A stretch of 64,000 nt of DNA from Microbacterium sulfonylureivorans. GTDB taxonomy: Bacteria; Actinomycetota; Actinomycetes; Actinomycetales; Microbacteriaceae. This document shows positions 17,115-25,301 of the stretch, piece after piece (the first letter of the stretch is position 1; the number at the start of each line of letters is the position of its first letter). The notes under the pieces are model-generated. The model worked only from the letters and a program-made list of their open reading frames with translations. It did not search any database and was not told where the DNA came from. The translations under genes were made by a program, and so were the position numbers. Where the stretch lies: positions 62,001-126,000 of the forward strand of contig NZ_RJAD01000003.1 in assembly GCF_003999995.1 (NCBI RefSeq), read 5' to 3'.

Positions 17115-18340
17115 AGGAACGCCTTTCCCTCGCCGCGGTAGGTGGGCACTTCGCCGATGAGGCGCTCGCCGTCCACGACGTGATAACGATCGACCCGCTC
17201 CGCGAGCTCGCCGCTCTTCGAGTGCCGGAACCACACGCGGTCGCCCACGCGGAGGTGGCGCGCCGCTTCGCCCTTGAGCGGCGTCTGCACCTCTCCGGCG
17301 CCTTCGCGCGGGATCGTCTGGAGCCCGGCGGGCCAGACGGGGAGCGGCTGACGTGACGCGACCGGCGGGCCGGACGCGATCCAGCCACCGCCGAGCACCG
17401 TCGCGATGTCGGGGGCGGGCTTGCGCACGACCTCGAGCGCGAAGGCTGCGGCGGGCGCCAGGTCGAACGCGCGGTACCCGTCGAACAGGTGCCCTGCGAG
17501 CAGCCCGCTTCCGGCGGTGAGCTCGGTGACGGACTGATCGGATGCCGTGAACTCCAGGGACCCGGTGCCGCCGCCGTTGACGAACTCGAGCGGCGCGATG
17601 TCGCGCAGCGCCGACACGATCTCGTGGCGGCGCTCGAGCAGTTCGCTCGACGACCGCCGCTGCATCCAGCGGATGACGGTGTCGCCGGATCCGGTCGCAT
17701 CGCCCTGCCCCGCGATCTGGGCCTCGTACATCATGAGCCCGACCAGACGGAAGCCCGGGCGAGCGGCGATGCCCCGGCCGAGCGCGGCGACCTCGCCGGG
17801 CTCGTGGACGGGAGAGCGATGCACGCCGATGTGACCGAGGCCCGGCGCTCGCCATGACGCGTCGGCGTCGATCGCGACCCGGATCTCGGGACGACCACCG
17901 GGTGCCGCCACCGCATCGACGAGGTCGAGCTGCGCGAGATCGTCCACCATCAGGGTGACGCGCGCAGCGGCGCGCTCGTCGGCCACGAGAGCAGCGATCG
18001 CCGCACGATCGGCGGTCGGATAGCCCAGCACGACGTCGTCGTGCGTCTCGGCCAGCCACAGCGCCTCGGGAAGCGTGAAGGCCAGGATGCCGTGGTACCC
18101 CGCCATGGCGAGGGTCGCGTCGATGGCCTCGCGCACGCGCACGGACTTGCTCGCCACGCGGATCGGCACGCCGCCGGCGCGGACGAGCATGTCGAGCGCG
18201 TTGTAGCGGAGCGCGGGCAGGTTCAGGGTCGCGACCGGGCCGGAGACACCGCTGACGGCCCGCGTCACGGCGCCCCAATAGGACGCCGGATCTTTCCAGG
18301 GCTCGGACGCCGTGGGCGAGGACAACAGGTCGAGGCTCAT
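17111..18340 (-). CDS. Amino acid deaminase/aldolase, alanine-racemase-fold PLP enzyme
   Basis: A 409-residue fold-type III PLP protein like D-threonine aldolase/D-serine dehydratase. The N-terminal barrel starts with VATLNLPALRYNALDML and carries the PLP lysine in PIRVASKSVRVREAI (about residue 64). VTLMVDDLAQLDLVDA and EFVNGGGTGSLEF give further barrel and phosphate-site features. The C-terminal beta domain holds a metal/PLP-binding Trp-Phe-Arg-His segment (RVGDRVWFRHSKSGELAER). The substrate is not readable. The ATG lies inside the stop codon of a 9-codon leader ORF (18337-18366) and is coupled downstream to the FAD oxidase, so both enzymes likely serve one pathway. Confidence 0.83.
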   Translation of the reverse strand: MSLDLLSSPTASEPWKDPASYWGAVTRAVSGVSGPVATLNLPALRYNALDMLVRAGGVPIRVASKSVRVREAIDATLAMAGYHGILAFTLPEALWLAETHDDVVLGYPTADRAAIAALVADERAAARVTLMVDDLAQLDLVDAVAAPGGRPEIRVAIDADASWRAPGLGHIGVHRSPVHEPGEVAALGRGIAARPGFRLVGLMMYEAQIAGQGDATGSGDTVIRWMQRRSSSELLERRHEIVSALRDIAPLEFVNGGGTGSLEFTASDQSVTELTAGSGLLAGHLFDGYRAFDLAPAAAFALEVVRKPAPDIATVLGGGWIASGPPVASRQPLPVWPAGLQTIPREGAGEVQTPLKGEAARHLRVGDRVWFRHSKSGELAERVDRYHVVDGERLIGEVPTYRGEGKAFL

Positions 18341-18366
18341 ACGGCCCGCTTCGGGTGCGCGCGCAT
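18337..18366 (-). CDS. Putative 9-residue leader peptide overlapping the deaminase start
   Basis: A minimal ORF, MRAHPKRAV, that starts at an ATG 7 nt after TAGGCT (18374-18379), so it would be the leaderless first ORF of the transcript. Its TGA overlaps the ATG of the PLP-enzyme gene (ATGA). Ribosomes finishing the leader would be placed on the main start, which itself has no Shine-Dalgarno. Whether it regulates or merely delivers ribosomes is inference. Confidence 0.5.
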   Translation of the reverse strand: MRAHPKRAV

Positions 18367-18373
18367 GCGGTCC

Positions 18374-18379
18374 AGCCTA
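18374..18379 (-). promoter_or_regulatory. -10 box built on a TAG stop codon
   Basis: TAGGCT starts with the TAG stop codon of the serine hydrolase gene (18377-18379) and lies 7 nt before the ATG of the short leader ORF. The match to TANNNT and the spacing fit the leaderless promoters seen elsewhere in the window. Confidence 0.5.
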
Positions 18380-19231
18380 GAGCCCGGTGCCGCGCCTGTC
18401 CGACGGCCTGTGGACTCGCCCGGGGGCGAGCTCCCCGCGCAGCCGGCGACCGGTCTCGCGCATCGCGTGGAGCACGCCGTCGCGCACGCTCGGATCCGCG
18501 TCGGGCCGCCACTGCGCGAGCACCGCATACGCGAGTGCACGTTCGCCGGATGCCACGACGCCGACGTCCGCCCGAACGGACACATCGGTCCCGGTCTTGT
18601 TCCACAGCCGGACGCCTCGGTCGGGTTCGCGATGGGCGAGCGGATCGAGCCCGAACTCGCCGGCGACCATCGAGAGGTCGCTGCCGAGCCCGAGCCAGCC
18701 GGTCACCTCCGCGCTCACCTCTCTCCCGACGACCTCGCCCCGATGCAGCCGAGCGGCGAGCGCTGCCAGATCGGCCGCCGACCCGCAGGAGAGGACGGGA
18801 GGATGCTCCGGCCCCCGCACATCCCGCACCCGGTCGAGGAGCGCGGTGTCGTGCAGTCCCAGCCCGCGCGCGGTCGCGGCGACGGCTTCGAGCCCGACGA
18901 CGTCGAGGAGGACGTTCGTGGCCAGGTTGTCGCTCACGGCGCCGACGAGTCGGGCGGCATCGGCGAGACCGAGGGATGGGGCATCCATCACCTGCCACAG
19001 GCCGGAGTCGGCCACGGTGTCGTGCCCGCGTTCGACGGGAGCGGACCGGTCGAGCTCACCTGCCTCGAACCGCCGCGCCAGCTCGATGAGCAGCAGCACC
19101 TTGCCGACGCTGGCGGTCGACAGCGCACGTCCGGGCGCCTGGGCGGCGAGGCGCCGACCGGATGCCGCGTCCACGACGCACCCCGACCATTCGAGTCCCA
19201 CCGCGGGGTCGTCGATCAGCGCCTGGAGCAC
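18377..19231 (-). CDS. Serine hydrolase, class A beta-lactamase/PBP-like
   Basis: A 284-residue protein with the three active-site motifs of the serine beta-lactamase/DD-peptidase fold: Ser-x-x-Lys in STASVGKVLLL (about 40), SDN in GAVSDNLATN (about 100), and KTG in WNKTGTDVS (about 210). The omega-loop ExxLN of class A beta-lactamases is not evident, so I favour a DD-peptidase-like or esterase role over resistance. No signal peptide is seen. The only good start is a GTG 1 nt after the tRNA-Leu 3' end, implying co-transcription with the tRNA and a leaderless mRNA after tRNA processing. A GTG 10 codons later is an alternative. Confidence 0.75.
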   Translation of the reverse strand: MLQALIDDPAVGLEWSGCVVDAASGRRLAAQAPGRALSTASVGKVLLLIELARRFEAGELDRSAPVERGHDTVADSGLWQVMDAPSLGLADAARLVGAVSDNLATNVLLDVVGLEAVAATARGLGLHDTALLDRVRDVRGPEHPPVLSCGSAADLAALAARLHRGEVVGREVSAEVTGWLGLGSDLSMVAGEFGLDPLAHREPDRGVRLWNKTGTDVSVRADVGVVASGERALAYAVLAQWRPDADPSVRDGVLHAMRETGRRLRGELAPGRVHRPSDRRGTGL

Positions 19232-19232
19232 G

Positions 19233-19306
19233 TACCCCCGCTGGGACTCGAACCCAGACTGAAGCGATTTTAAGTCGCCTGCCTCTGCCGATTGGGCTAC
19301 GGGGGC
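19233..19306 (-). tRNA. tRNA-Leu (anticodon UAA)
   Basis: A 74-nt cloverleaf: acceptor GCCCCCG/CGGGGGT, D arm, anticodon stem GGCGA/TCGCT with loop CTTAAAA (anticodon UAA, reads UUA), T arm CTGGG-TTCGAGT-CCCAG, and discriminator A. CCA is not encoded. The variable loop is only 5 nt (TCAGT), whereas Leu tRNAs normally have a long class II arm. A -10-like TACGGT about 15 nt upstream of its 5' end is a likely promoter. The serine hydrolase GTG begins 1 nt beyond the discriminator base. Confidence 0.85.
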
Positions 19307-19337
19307 GCCGCCGCGGCGGACGCCTCCACCGTACCGG

Positions 19338-20762
19338 TCAGCTGCCGGCGGCGGCCTTGGCGGGCGTCTTCTTCGCGGCCGGCTTGGCCGCGACGGTCTT
19401 CGCCACGGGTGCGGCCTCGACGGGCTGGGGCGGACGCGGACGCGCCGCGAACTCCTCGAAGACGTAGCGCGGGCTCTGGACCGTCGACAGGTTCACGAGG
19501 TCGCGGCGGAGCCAGAAGTTGTTCCACCAGCCCCACAGCACGCGCCACTTGCGCTCCCACGAGGGCATCGCCAGGCCGTGGTAGCCGCGGTGGGCGAACC
19601 AGGCGATGAGGCCCTTGAGGGCGATGTTGCCCGACTGGAACACGCCGTTGTAGAGACCGAGGCCGGCCACAGCACCCAGGTTCTTGTGGAAGTACTCGCG
19701 GGGCACCTCGCCGCGCAGGACCGCGACCAGGTTCTTCGCGAGGAGCTTCGCCTGGCGCACCGCGTGCTGCGCGTTGGGCACGCAGTACCCGCCCACGCCG
19801 CCGCCCGAGAGGTCGGGAACGGCCGAGACGTCGCCGGCCGCCCACGCGCCCTCGACGATCTCCTCGTCGGAGCCGACGCGCAGGTCGGCGCGCGTGCGGA
19901 TGCGACCGCGCTCCTCGACGGGGAGGTCACCGCCGCGCACGACGGTGGGGTTGGCCATGACGCCGGCGGTCCAGACGATGAGGTCGGTGGGGATGTTCTC
20001 GCCCGTCGACAGCTCGACGATGCCGTCGACGGCGCTCGTGAGCTGAGTGTCGAGGTGGACGAACGCGCCGCGCTTGGCGAGGTCCTTCAGCACCCACTCG
20101 CTCGTCTTGAGCGACACCTCGGGCATGATGCGCCCCATCGCCTCGACGAGGTGGAAGTGCGTGTCGTCGAAGGTGAGCTGCGGGTAGCTCTTGACCAGCG
20201 ACGAGGCCAGCGAACGGAGCTCGGCGAACACCTCGATGCCGGCGAAGCCGCCACCGACCACCACGACGGTCAGCAGACGCTCGCGCTCGGGACCGGGGGG
20301 CAGCGTCGAAGCCTTGTCGAAGTTCGACATCAGGCGATCGCGGATCGCGACGGCCTCCTCGATCGTCTTGAGACCGATCGCGTTGTCGGCGATCCCGGGG
20401 ATCGGGAAGGTGCGCGAGACGGCGCCGGCGGTGACGACGATCTGGTCGTACTCGAACTCGTACGGCTCTCCGGCGATCGGGGTGATCGTGGCGACCTTGC
20501 CGGCGTGGTTGATGCCGGTGACCTTCGCGGCGACCACGGTGGTCTTCTTGAGGTGGCGGCGCAGAGCGACCACGGAGTGACGGGCCTCGATCGAACCGGC
20601 GGCGACCTCGGGGAGGAAGGGCTGGTACGTCATGTACGGCAGCGGGTCGACGATGGTGACGTCGGCCTCGCCCTTGCGCAGATGCTTCTCGAGCTTCCAG
20701 GCCGTGTAGAAGCCTGCGTATCCGCCACCGACGATGAGGATCTTGGGCACGGTGTTGGTCAC
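19338..20762 (-). CDS. ndh: Type II NADH dehydrogenase (NDH-2)
   Basis: A 474-residue single-subunit flavoprotein that passes electrons from NADH to the quinone pool without pumping protons. It has an FAD-binding Rossmann motif near the N-terminus (ILIVGGGYAGFYTAWKL) and an NADH-binding one at about 165-185 (TVVVVGGGFAGIEVFAEL). GAWAAGDVSAVPD and the quinone-site-like VPNAQHAVRQAKLLAKNL follow. The C-terminal part (about 375-430) has the amphipathic membrane-association region. The last 28 residues are an unusual Ala/Lys/Pro tail (AAKPAAKKTPAKAAAGS). The GTG start has AGGAGGAG about 10 nt upstream. Confidence 0.9.
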   Translation of the reverse strand: MTNTVPKILIVGGGYAGFYTAWKLEKHLRKGEADVTIVDPLPYMTYQPFLPEVAAGSIEARHSVVALRRHLKKTTVVAAKVTGINHAGKVATITPIAGEPYEFEYDQIVVTAGAVSRTFPIPGIADNAIGLKTIEEAVAIRDRLMSNFDKASTLPPGPERERLLTVVVVGGGFAGIEVFAELRSLASSLVKSYPQLTFDDTHFHLVEAMGRIMPEVSLKTSEWVLKDLAKRGAFVHLDTQLTSAVDGIVELSTGENIPTDLIVWTAGVMANPTVVRGGDLPVEERGRIRTRADLRVGSDEEIVEGAWAAGDVSAVPDLSGGGVGGYCVPNAQHAVRQAKLLAKNLVAVLRGEVPREYFHKNLGAVAGLGLYNGVFQSGNIALKGLIAWFAHRGYHGLAMPSWERKWRVLWGWWNNFWLRRDLVNLSTVQSPRYVFEEFAARPRPPQPVEAAPVAKTVAAKPAAKKTPAKAAAGS

Positions 20763-20783
20763 GAGTGGAGTACTCCTCCTGGG

Positions 20784-22064
20784 TCAGCGGCTCGGCGCGC
20801 GGGACGACGATCGGATGCGTCGGACAGCAGCGGTGACGCCGAGCGCCACCAGTATAGCCGTCGCCGTGGCCACCGAGAGCGGCAGCGTCCCGTACAGCAG
20901 GGTGTCCCTCGACGGCAGCAGCGGGGATGCCGCGCGCTCGGCCTGATCGGCGCGCGGGAGCGGCGCGATCTCGACCGGCTCGACCGGCTGCTGCGGCTGC
21001 GGATCGCTCTGGGCGCGTCGGTACAGCCGGATCCACTCGCTCAGGCTGCCCATCGGGTTCTCGGTGACCGCGGGCACCGTGGCGGACACGGCGGCACCGG
21101 CATCCACCAGTCCGTACCCGTAGAGCGGGTCGTGATCGGCGTCGGCTCCCGCCGGCGGCTTGGCCGTCTGGATGATCCGGTTGATGACATTGTCGGCGTC
21201 GAGATCCGGATGCGCCGCCCGCACGAGCGCCGCGATGCCCGCGACGATCGGTGCGGCGCCGCTCGTGCCGTTCCACAGCACGAGCCGGCCGTCGGCGGAG
21301 ACTCCGACGAGTTCTTCGCTGGGGGCGGAGACGCCGATGGTGATGCCCTGCGTCGACGCCTCGACACTGGCCTTTCCGTTCGGATCCACTCCGCCGACCG
21401 TGAGGACTCCGGGGATCGTCGCGGGAGCGCCGACACGGGTGGTGCCGCTCCCCCGGTTGCCCGCGGCGACCACCACGACGACGTCGTGCTCGAACGCGTA
21501 GAGGAACGCGTCATCCCAGCTCTCGTCCCAGTCGGGGACGTTGGTCGTGAGCGACATGTTGATGACGTCCGCGCCGTTGTCGACCGACCAGCGGATCGCC
21601 TCGGCGATCTGCTCCGTGAACGATCTCGAGGCCGCCGACCCGAATCCGACCGACACCGACAGCAGCTCCGCCTCCGGGGCGACGCCGATCATGCCGGTGT
21701 CGGCGCCGGTTCCGCGTCCGGCCGCGAGCGACGCGACCCAGCTGCCGTGGTTGGCGTCGACCGCGCCGACCGGCGTGCGGCCGTCGGGCGTGCCGATGCC
21801 CGAGACGTCCGTCCCGCCGACCACGGCGCCCTCGAACTCCACCGGCCCCTTGCCGATGCCGGTGTCGATCACCGCGATGGTCACGCCCTTGCCGCGGGTG
21901 GTCTCCCAGGCCTTCTCGACCCCGTAGCCGTCGAGCCAGTACTCGGCCGCACGGACCGGGTCCTCCTCCGGAGCCTCCGGGACGCCGGCGGCCGCCGGCG
22001 CGGCGGTGACCAGCGTCAGCGCCGCAGCGGTCGCGATGATCGCCGCGAGAAGGCCACGACTCAT
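20784..22064 (-). CDS. S8 serine protease, mycosin-like, membrane-anchored
   Basis: A 426-residue subtilase with signal peptide (about 1-27, ending AAPAAAG), catalytic Asp in IAVIDTGIG (about 66), His in DANHGSWVASLAAGRG (about 104) and Ser in NGTSGAAPIVAG (about 278). A C-terminal transmembrane helix (about 393-415) is followed by an Arg-rich cytoplasmic end (VRRIRSSSRAPSR). This is the layout of type VII secretion mycosins, but no other type VII genes are in the window. The ATG overlaps the stop of the DUF501 gene (ATGA), suggesting coupling. Its substrate is unknown. Confidence 0.88.
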   Translation of the reverse strand: MSRGLLAAIIATAAALTLVTAAPAAAGVPEAPEEDPVRAAEYWLDGYGVEKAWETTRGKGVTIAVIDTGIGKGPVEFEGAVVGGTDVSGIGTPDGRTPVGAVDANHGSWVASLAAGRGTGADTGMIGVAPEAELLSVSVGFGSAASRSFTEQIAEAIRWSVDNGADVINMSLTTNVPDWDESWDDAFLYAFEHDVVVVVAAGNRGSGTTRVGAPATIPGVLTVGGVDPNGKASVEASTQGITIGVSAPSEELVGVSADGRLVLWNGTSGAAPIVAGIAALVRAAHPDLDADNVINRIIQTAKPPAGADADHDPLYGYGLVDAGAAVSATVPAVTENPMGSLSEWIRLYRRAQSDPQPQQPVEPVEIAPLPRADQAERAASPLLPSRDTLLYGTLPLSVATATAILVALGVTAAVRRIRSSSRAPSR

Positions 22065-22576
22065 CGGGCGTTCCCGGGATGCGCGCAGACGCAGCGCTCG
22101 GGCGACCACGACGACAGCTCGAGAGCACGATCGCCGATCGGGTTCACCCCGGGGCCGGCGGCGAGCGCGTGACCGGCCAGGGCGTGGAGGCACTTGACGC
22201 GCGTGGGCATGCCGCCGGCGGAGATCCCGTCGATCTCCTCCACTTCGCCGTAGGCGGCCCGGTCGCGCAGATAGGCCTCGTGCGCGCGCCCGTAGGCGGC
22301 GGCGACGTCTTCGTCGGCGAGCTCGTCGGACAGCTCGCGCATCACGTGGTCGGCCTCGAGCATCGACATCGCCGCCGTCGCCGCGGGATGGGTCAGGTAG
22401 TAGAACGTCGGGAAGGGAGTGCCGTCGGGGAGACGGGGCGAGGTGGCGACGACGGTGGGATTGCCGCAGACGCAGCGCGCGGCGATCCCGACGACGCCAC
22501 GGGCGGGACGCCCGAGCTGCTCGCGCAGAACGGCGAGGTCGGTGTCGCTGGCAGGGGGGAACGGCACGGTCGTCAC
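22061..22576 (-). CDS. DUF501 family protein
   Basis: A 171-residue cytoplasmic protein with cysteines and histidines arranged as in DUF501: CVCGNPTVVATSPRLPDGTPFPTFYYLTHP near the N-terminus, RVKCLHAL-x-GH in the middle, and CVCAHP at the end, suggesting a metal site. The central THPAA and the KCLHALAGHALA block are diagnostic. Function unknown; in actinobacteria it is commonly found with ftsB and eno, as here. GTG 22576 has TACCCT (22583-22588) 6 nt upstream, so it is probably leaderless. Confidence 0.85.
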   Translation of the reverse strand: MTTVPFPPASDTDLAVLREQLGRPARGVVGIAARCVCGNPTVVATSPRLPDGTPFPTFYYLTHPAATAAMSMLEADHVMRELSDELADEDVAAAYGRAHEAYLRDRAAYGEVEEIDGISAGGMPTRVKCLHALAGHALAAGPGVNPIGDRALELSSWSPERCVCAHPGNAR

Positions 22577-22649
22577 CCCGCAAGGGTATCGGTGGCGCCT
22601 GGGACGAGCCTGGACCGCTCCGCGTCCGTCGACCGCGCGCCGACGCCGT

Positions 22650-23177
22650 CTAGGGAGTCGGTGTCCGAGTGGGCTCCGGGTCGGGTACCCCGACGGTCGG
22701 GGCCTTCACCGTCTGGGCGAGCCCGGCCGCGGCGACCGACCGCACGAGCTGCGACATCCAGTCTGTGGGCGTCTGCTCGACCTCCTCGCTGACGGGGTCC
22801 TGCTCCTGCGGGGCGAGCTCCGGCGGCAGGTCGTTGTCGACGAGATACACCACCTCGCCCGGGCGCACGTAGTACAGCCGCTCGCGCGCCTGGGTTGTGA
22901 TGTAGGCCGGGTCGGTCCAGCGCTCGCGCTGCGCCTCGAGCTCGGCGACATCCTCCCGGCTCACCTCGACGGCGGCCTCGAGTGCGGCGATCTGCTGTCG
23001 CTGGTCGACGTAGGTGCCGATCGTCGGCACGAGCACGAAGGCGGCGAGGACCACCAGGCCGAGCATGATGACCATGAAGCCCGAGAGACGGATGCCCCCG
23101 AGCCAGCCCCGCACGTCGACGGCACGCCCGCCGGCCCGCCGCGGGGCACGAGAAGGGGGAGCCGTCGTCTTCGCCAC
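22650..23177 (-). CDS. ftsB: FtsB/DivIC-like septum formation initiator
   Basis: A 175-residue bitopic protein: a basic cytoplasmic N-terminus, a transmembrane helix at about 33-55 (FMVIMLGLVVLAAFVLVPTI), an extracytoplasmic coiled coil (about 58-88, QRQQIAALEAAVEVSREDVAELEAQ) and the family motif DPAYITTQARERLYYVRPGE at about 92-110. A Pro-rich tail follows. It is part of the FtsB-FtsL-FtsQ complex that activates septal wall synthesis. The GTG start follows GAGGGGGA. It lies 32 nt downstream of eno, a conserved gene pair in actinobacteria. Confidence 0.88.
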   Translation of the reverse strand: MAKTTAPPSRAPRRAGGRAVDVRGWLGGIRLSGFMVIMLGLVVLAAFVLVPTIGTYVDQRQQIAALEAAVEVSREDVAELEAQRERWTDPAYITTQARERLYYVRPGEVVYLVDNDLPPELAPQEQDPVSEEVEQTPTDWMSQLVRSVAAAGLAQTVKAPTVGVPDPEPTRTPTP

Positions 23178-23209
23178 GGCTCCCCCTCTCAGTGCTCTGT
23201 CAGCGGCTC

Positions 23210-24544
<1,335 letters not shown>

Positions 24545-24586
24545 TCAGAGTCTAGTGATGGGGATGCCCGGGCCACAGGCATCCCG

Positions 24587-25270
24587 TCATCGACCGCCGT
24601 CCTGCACGACGATGGCCAGCGCGACGCCGTCGTACCCCTTGAGGTCGAGCGTCTGCAGGGCGGTCGCGTCGAAGCGCGGATCCCGGCCGAGCATCTCGAG
24701 CCCGCGCTGCACCCCGATCACCTGCGGGTTCTCGGTGGCGGGGTTGGCCACCTCTCCCCCGCGCACGGTGTTGTCGACGACCACGACCGTGCCGGGACGG
24801 CCGAGCCGGGCCGCCCAATCGAGGTAGATCGTGTTCGACTCCTTGTCGGCGTCGATGAACACGAGATCGAAGGGCTCGCCCCCCTCGAGCGTCGGCAGCA
24901 CGTCGGCGGCCCTCCCGAGCCTCACCTCGACCTTGGCCGAGACTCCCGCGCGCTCGAGGTTCGCCCGCGCGATGTCGGCGATGCGGGGCTCGGCCTCGAT
25001 CGTGACGATGCGGCCGTCGTCGGGGATGCCGCGCGCCATCCAGATCGTCGAGTACGCGCCGAGCGTGCCGATCTCGAGCACGCGCCGGGCGCCGCTGATG
25101 CGCGCCAGGAGATGCAGGAACTTGCCGTTGACGGGGGCGACCTCGATCGCGGGGAGACCGGCGGCGTTCTGGTCGGCGACGGCGTCGTCGAGTGCGGGGT
25201 CGTGCCCCACCAGGGTCTCGGTGAGGTAGGCGTCGACGCGGCGCCACAGGTCGGGGGTCGGGTCGGTCAT
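24587..25270 (-). CDS. SAM-dependent O-methyltransferase (family 3, CCoAOMT-like)
   Basis: A 227-residue class I methyltransferase. SAM-binding motif I is LEIGTLGAYSTIWMARG (about 67-83). IVTIEAEPRIADIAR and the metal-binding DLVFIDADKESNTIYLDW (about 133-150) follow, then VVVVDNTVRGGEVANP (about 160). This matches the catechol/caffeoyl-CoA O-methyltransferase family with a divalent metal bound by the Asp residues. The acceptor is unknown. I chose ATG 25270; a TTG five codons upstream is the alternative. There is no operon partner. Confidence 0.85.
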   Translation of the reverse strand: MTDPTPDLWRRVDAYLTETLVGHDPALDDAVADQNAAGLPAIEVAPVNGKFLHLLARISGARRVLEIGTLGAYSTIWMARGIPDDGRIVTIEAEPRIADIARANLERAGVSAKVEVRLGRAADVLPTLEGGEPFDLVFIDADKESNTIYLDWAARLGRPGTVVVVDNTVRGGEVANPATENPQVIGVQRGLEMLGRDPRFDATALQTLDLKGYDGVALAIVVQDGGR

Positions 25271-25301
25271 GGCCCCAGCCAACAAGCGGCCGGGGCCGCC
25301 G

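Noticed and set aside
18377..19231. Class A beta-lactamase (antibiotic resistance) call
   Set aside because: SxxK, SDN and KTG are shared with DD-peptidases and esterases; no ExxLN and no signal peptide are seen, so a resistance claim is not supported.
20784..22064. Type VII secretion locus suggested by the mycosin-like protease
   Set aside because: No EccB/C/D/E or WXG100 genes occur in the window, so only the protease can be called.
19578..22172. Plus-strand frame opposite ndh and the S8 protease
   Set aside because: It covers two well-supported minus-strand genes and their intergenic region without any recognisable domain.
22061..22583. Extension of the S8 protease frame into the DUF501 gene
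   Set aside because: The protease has a proper signal peptide starting at 22064; the upstream extension is an Arg-rich shadow of DUF501.
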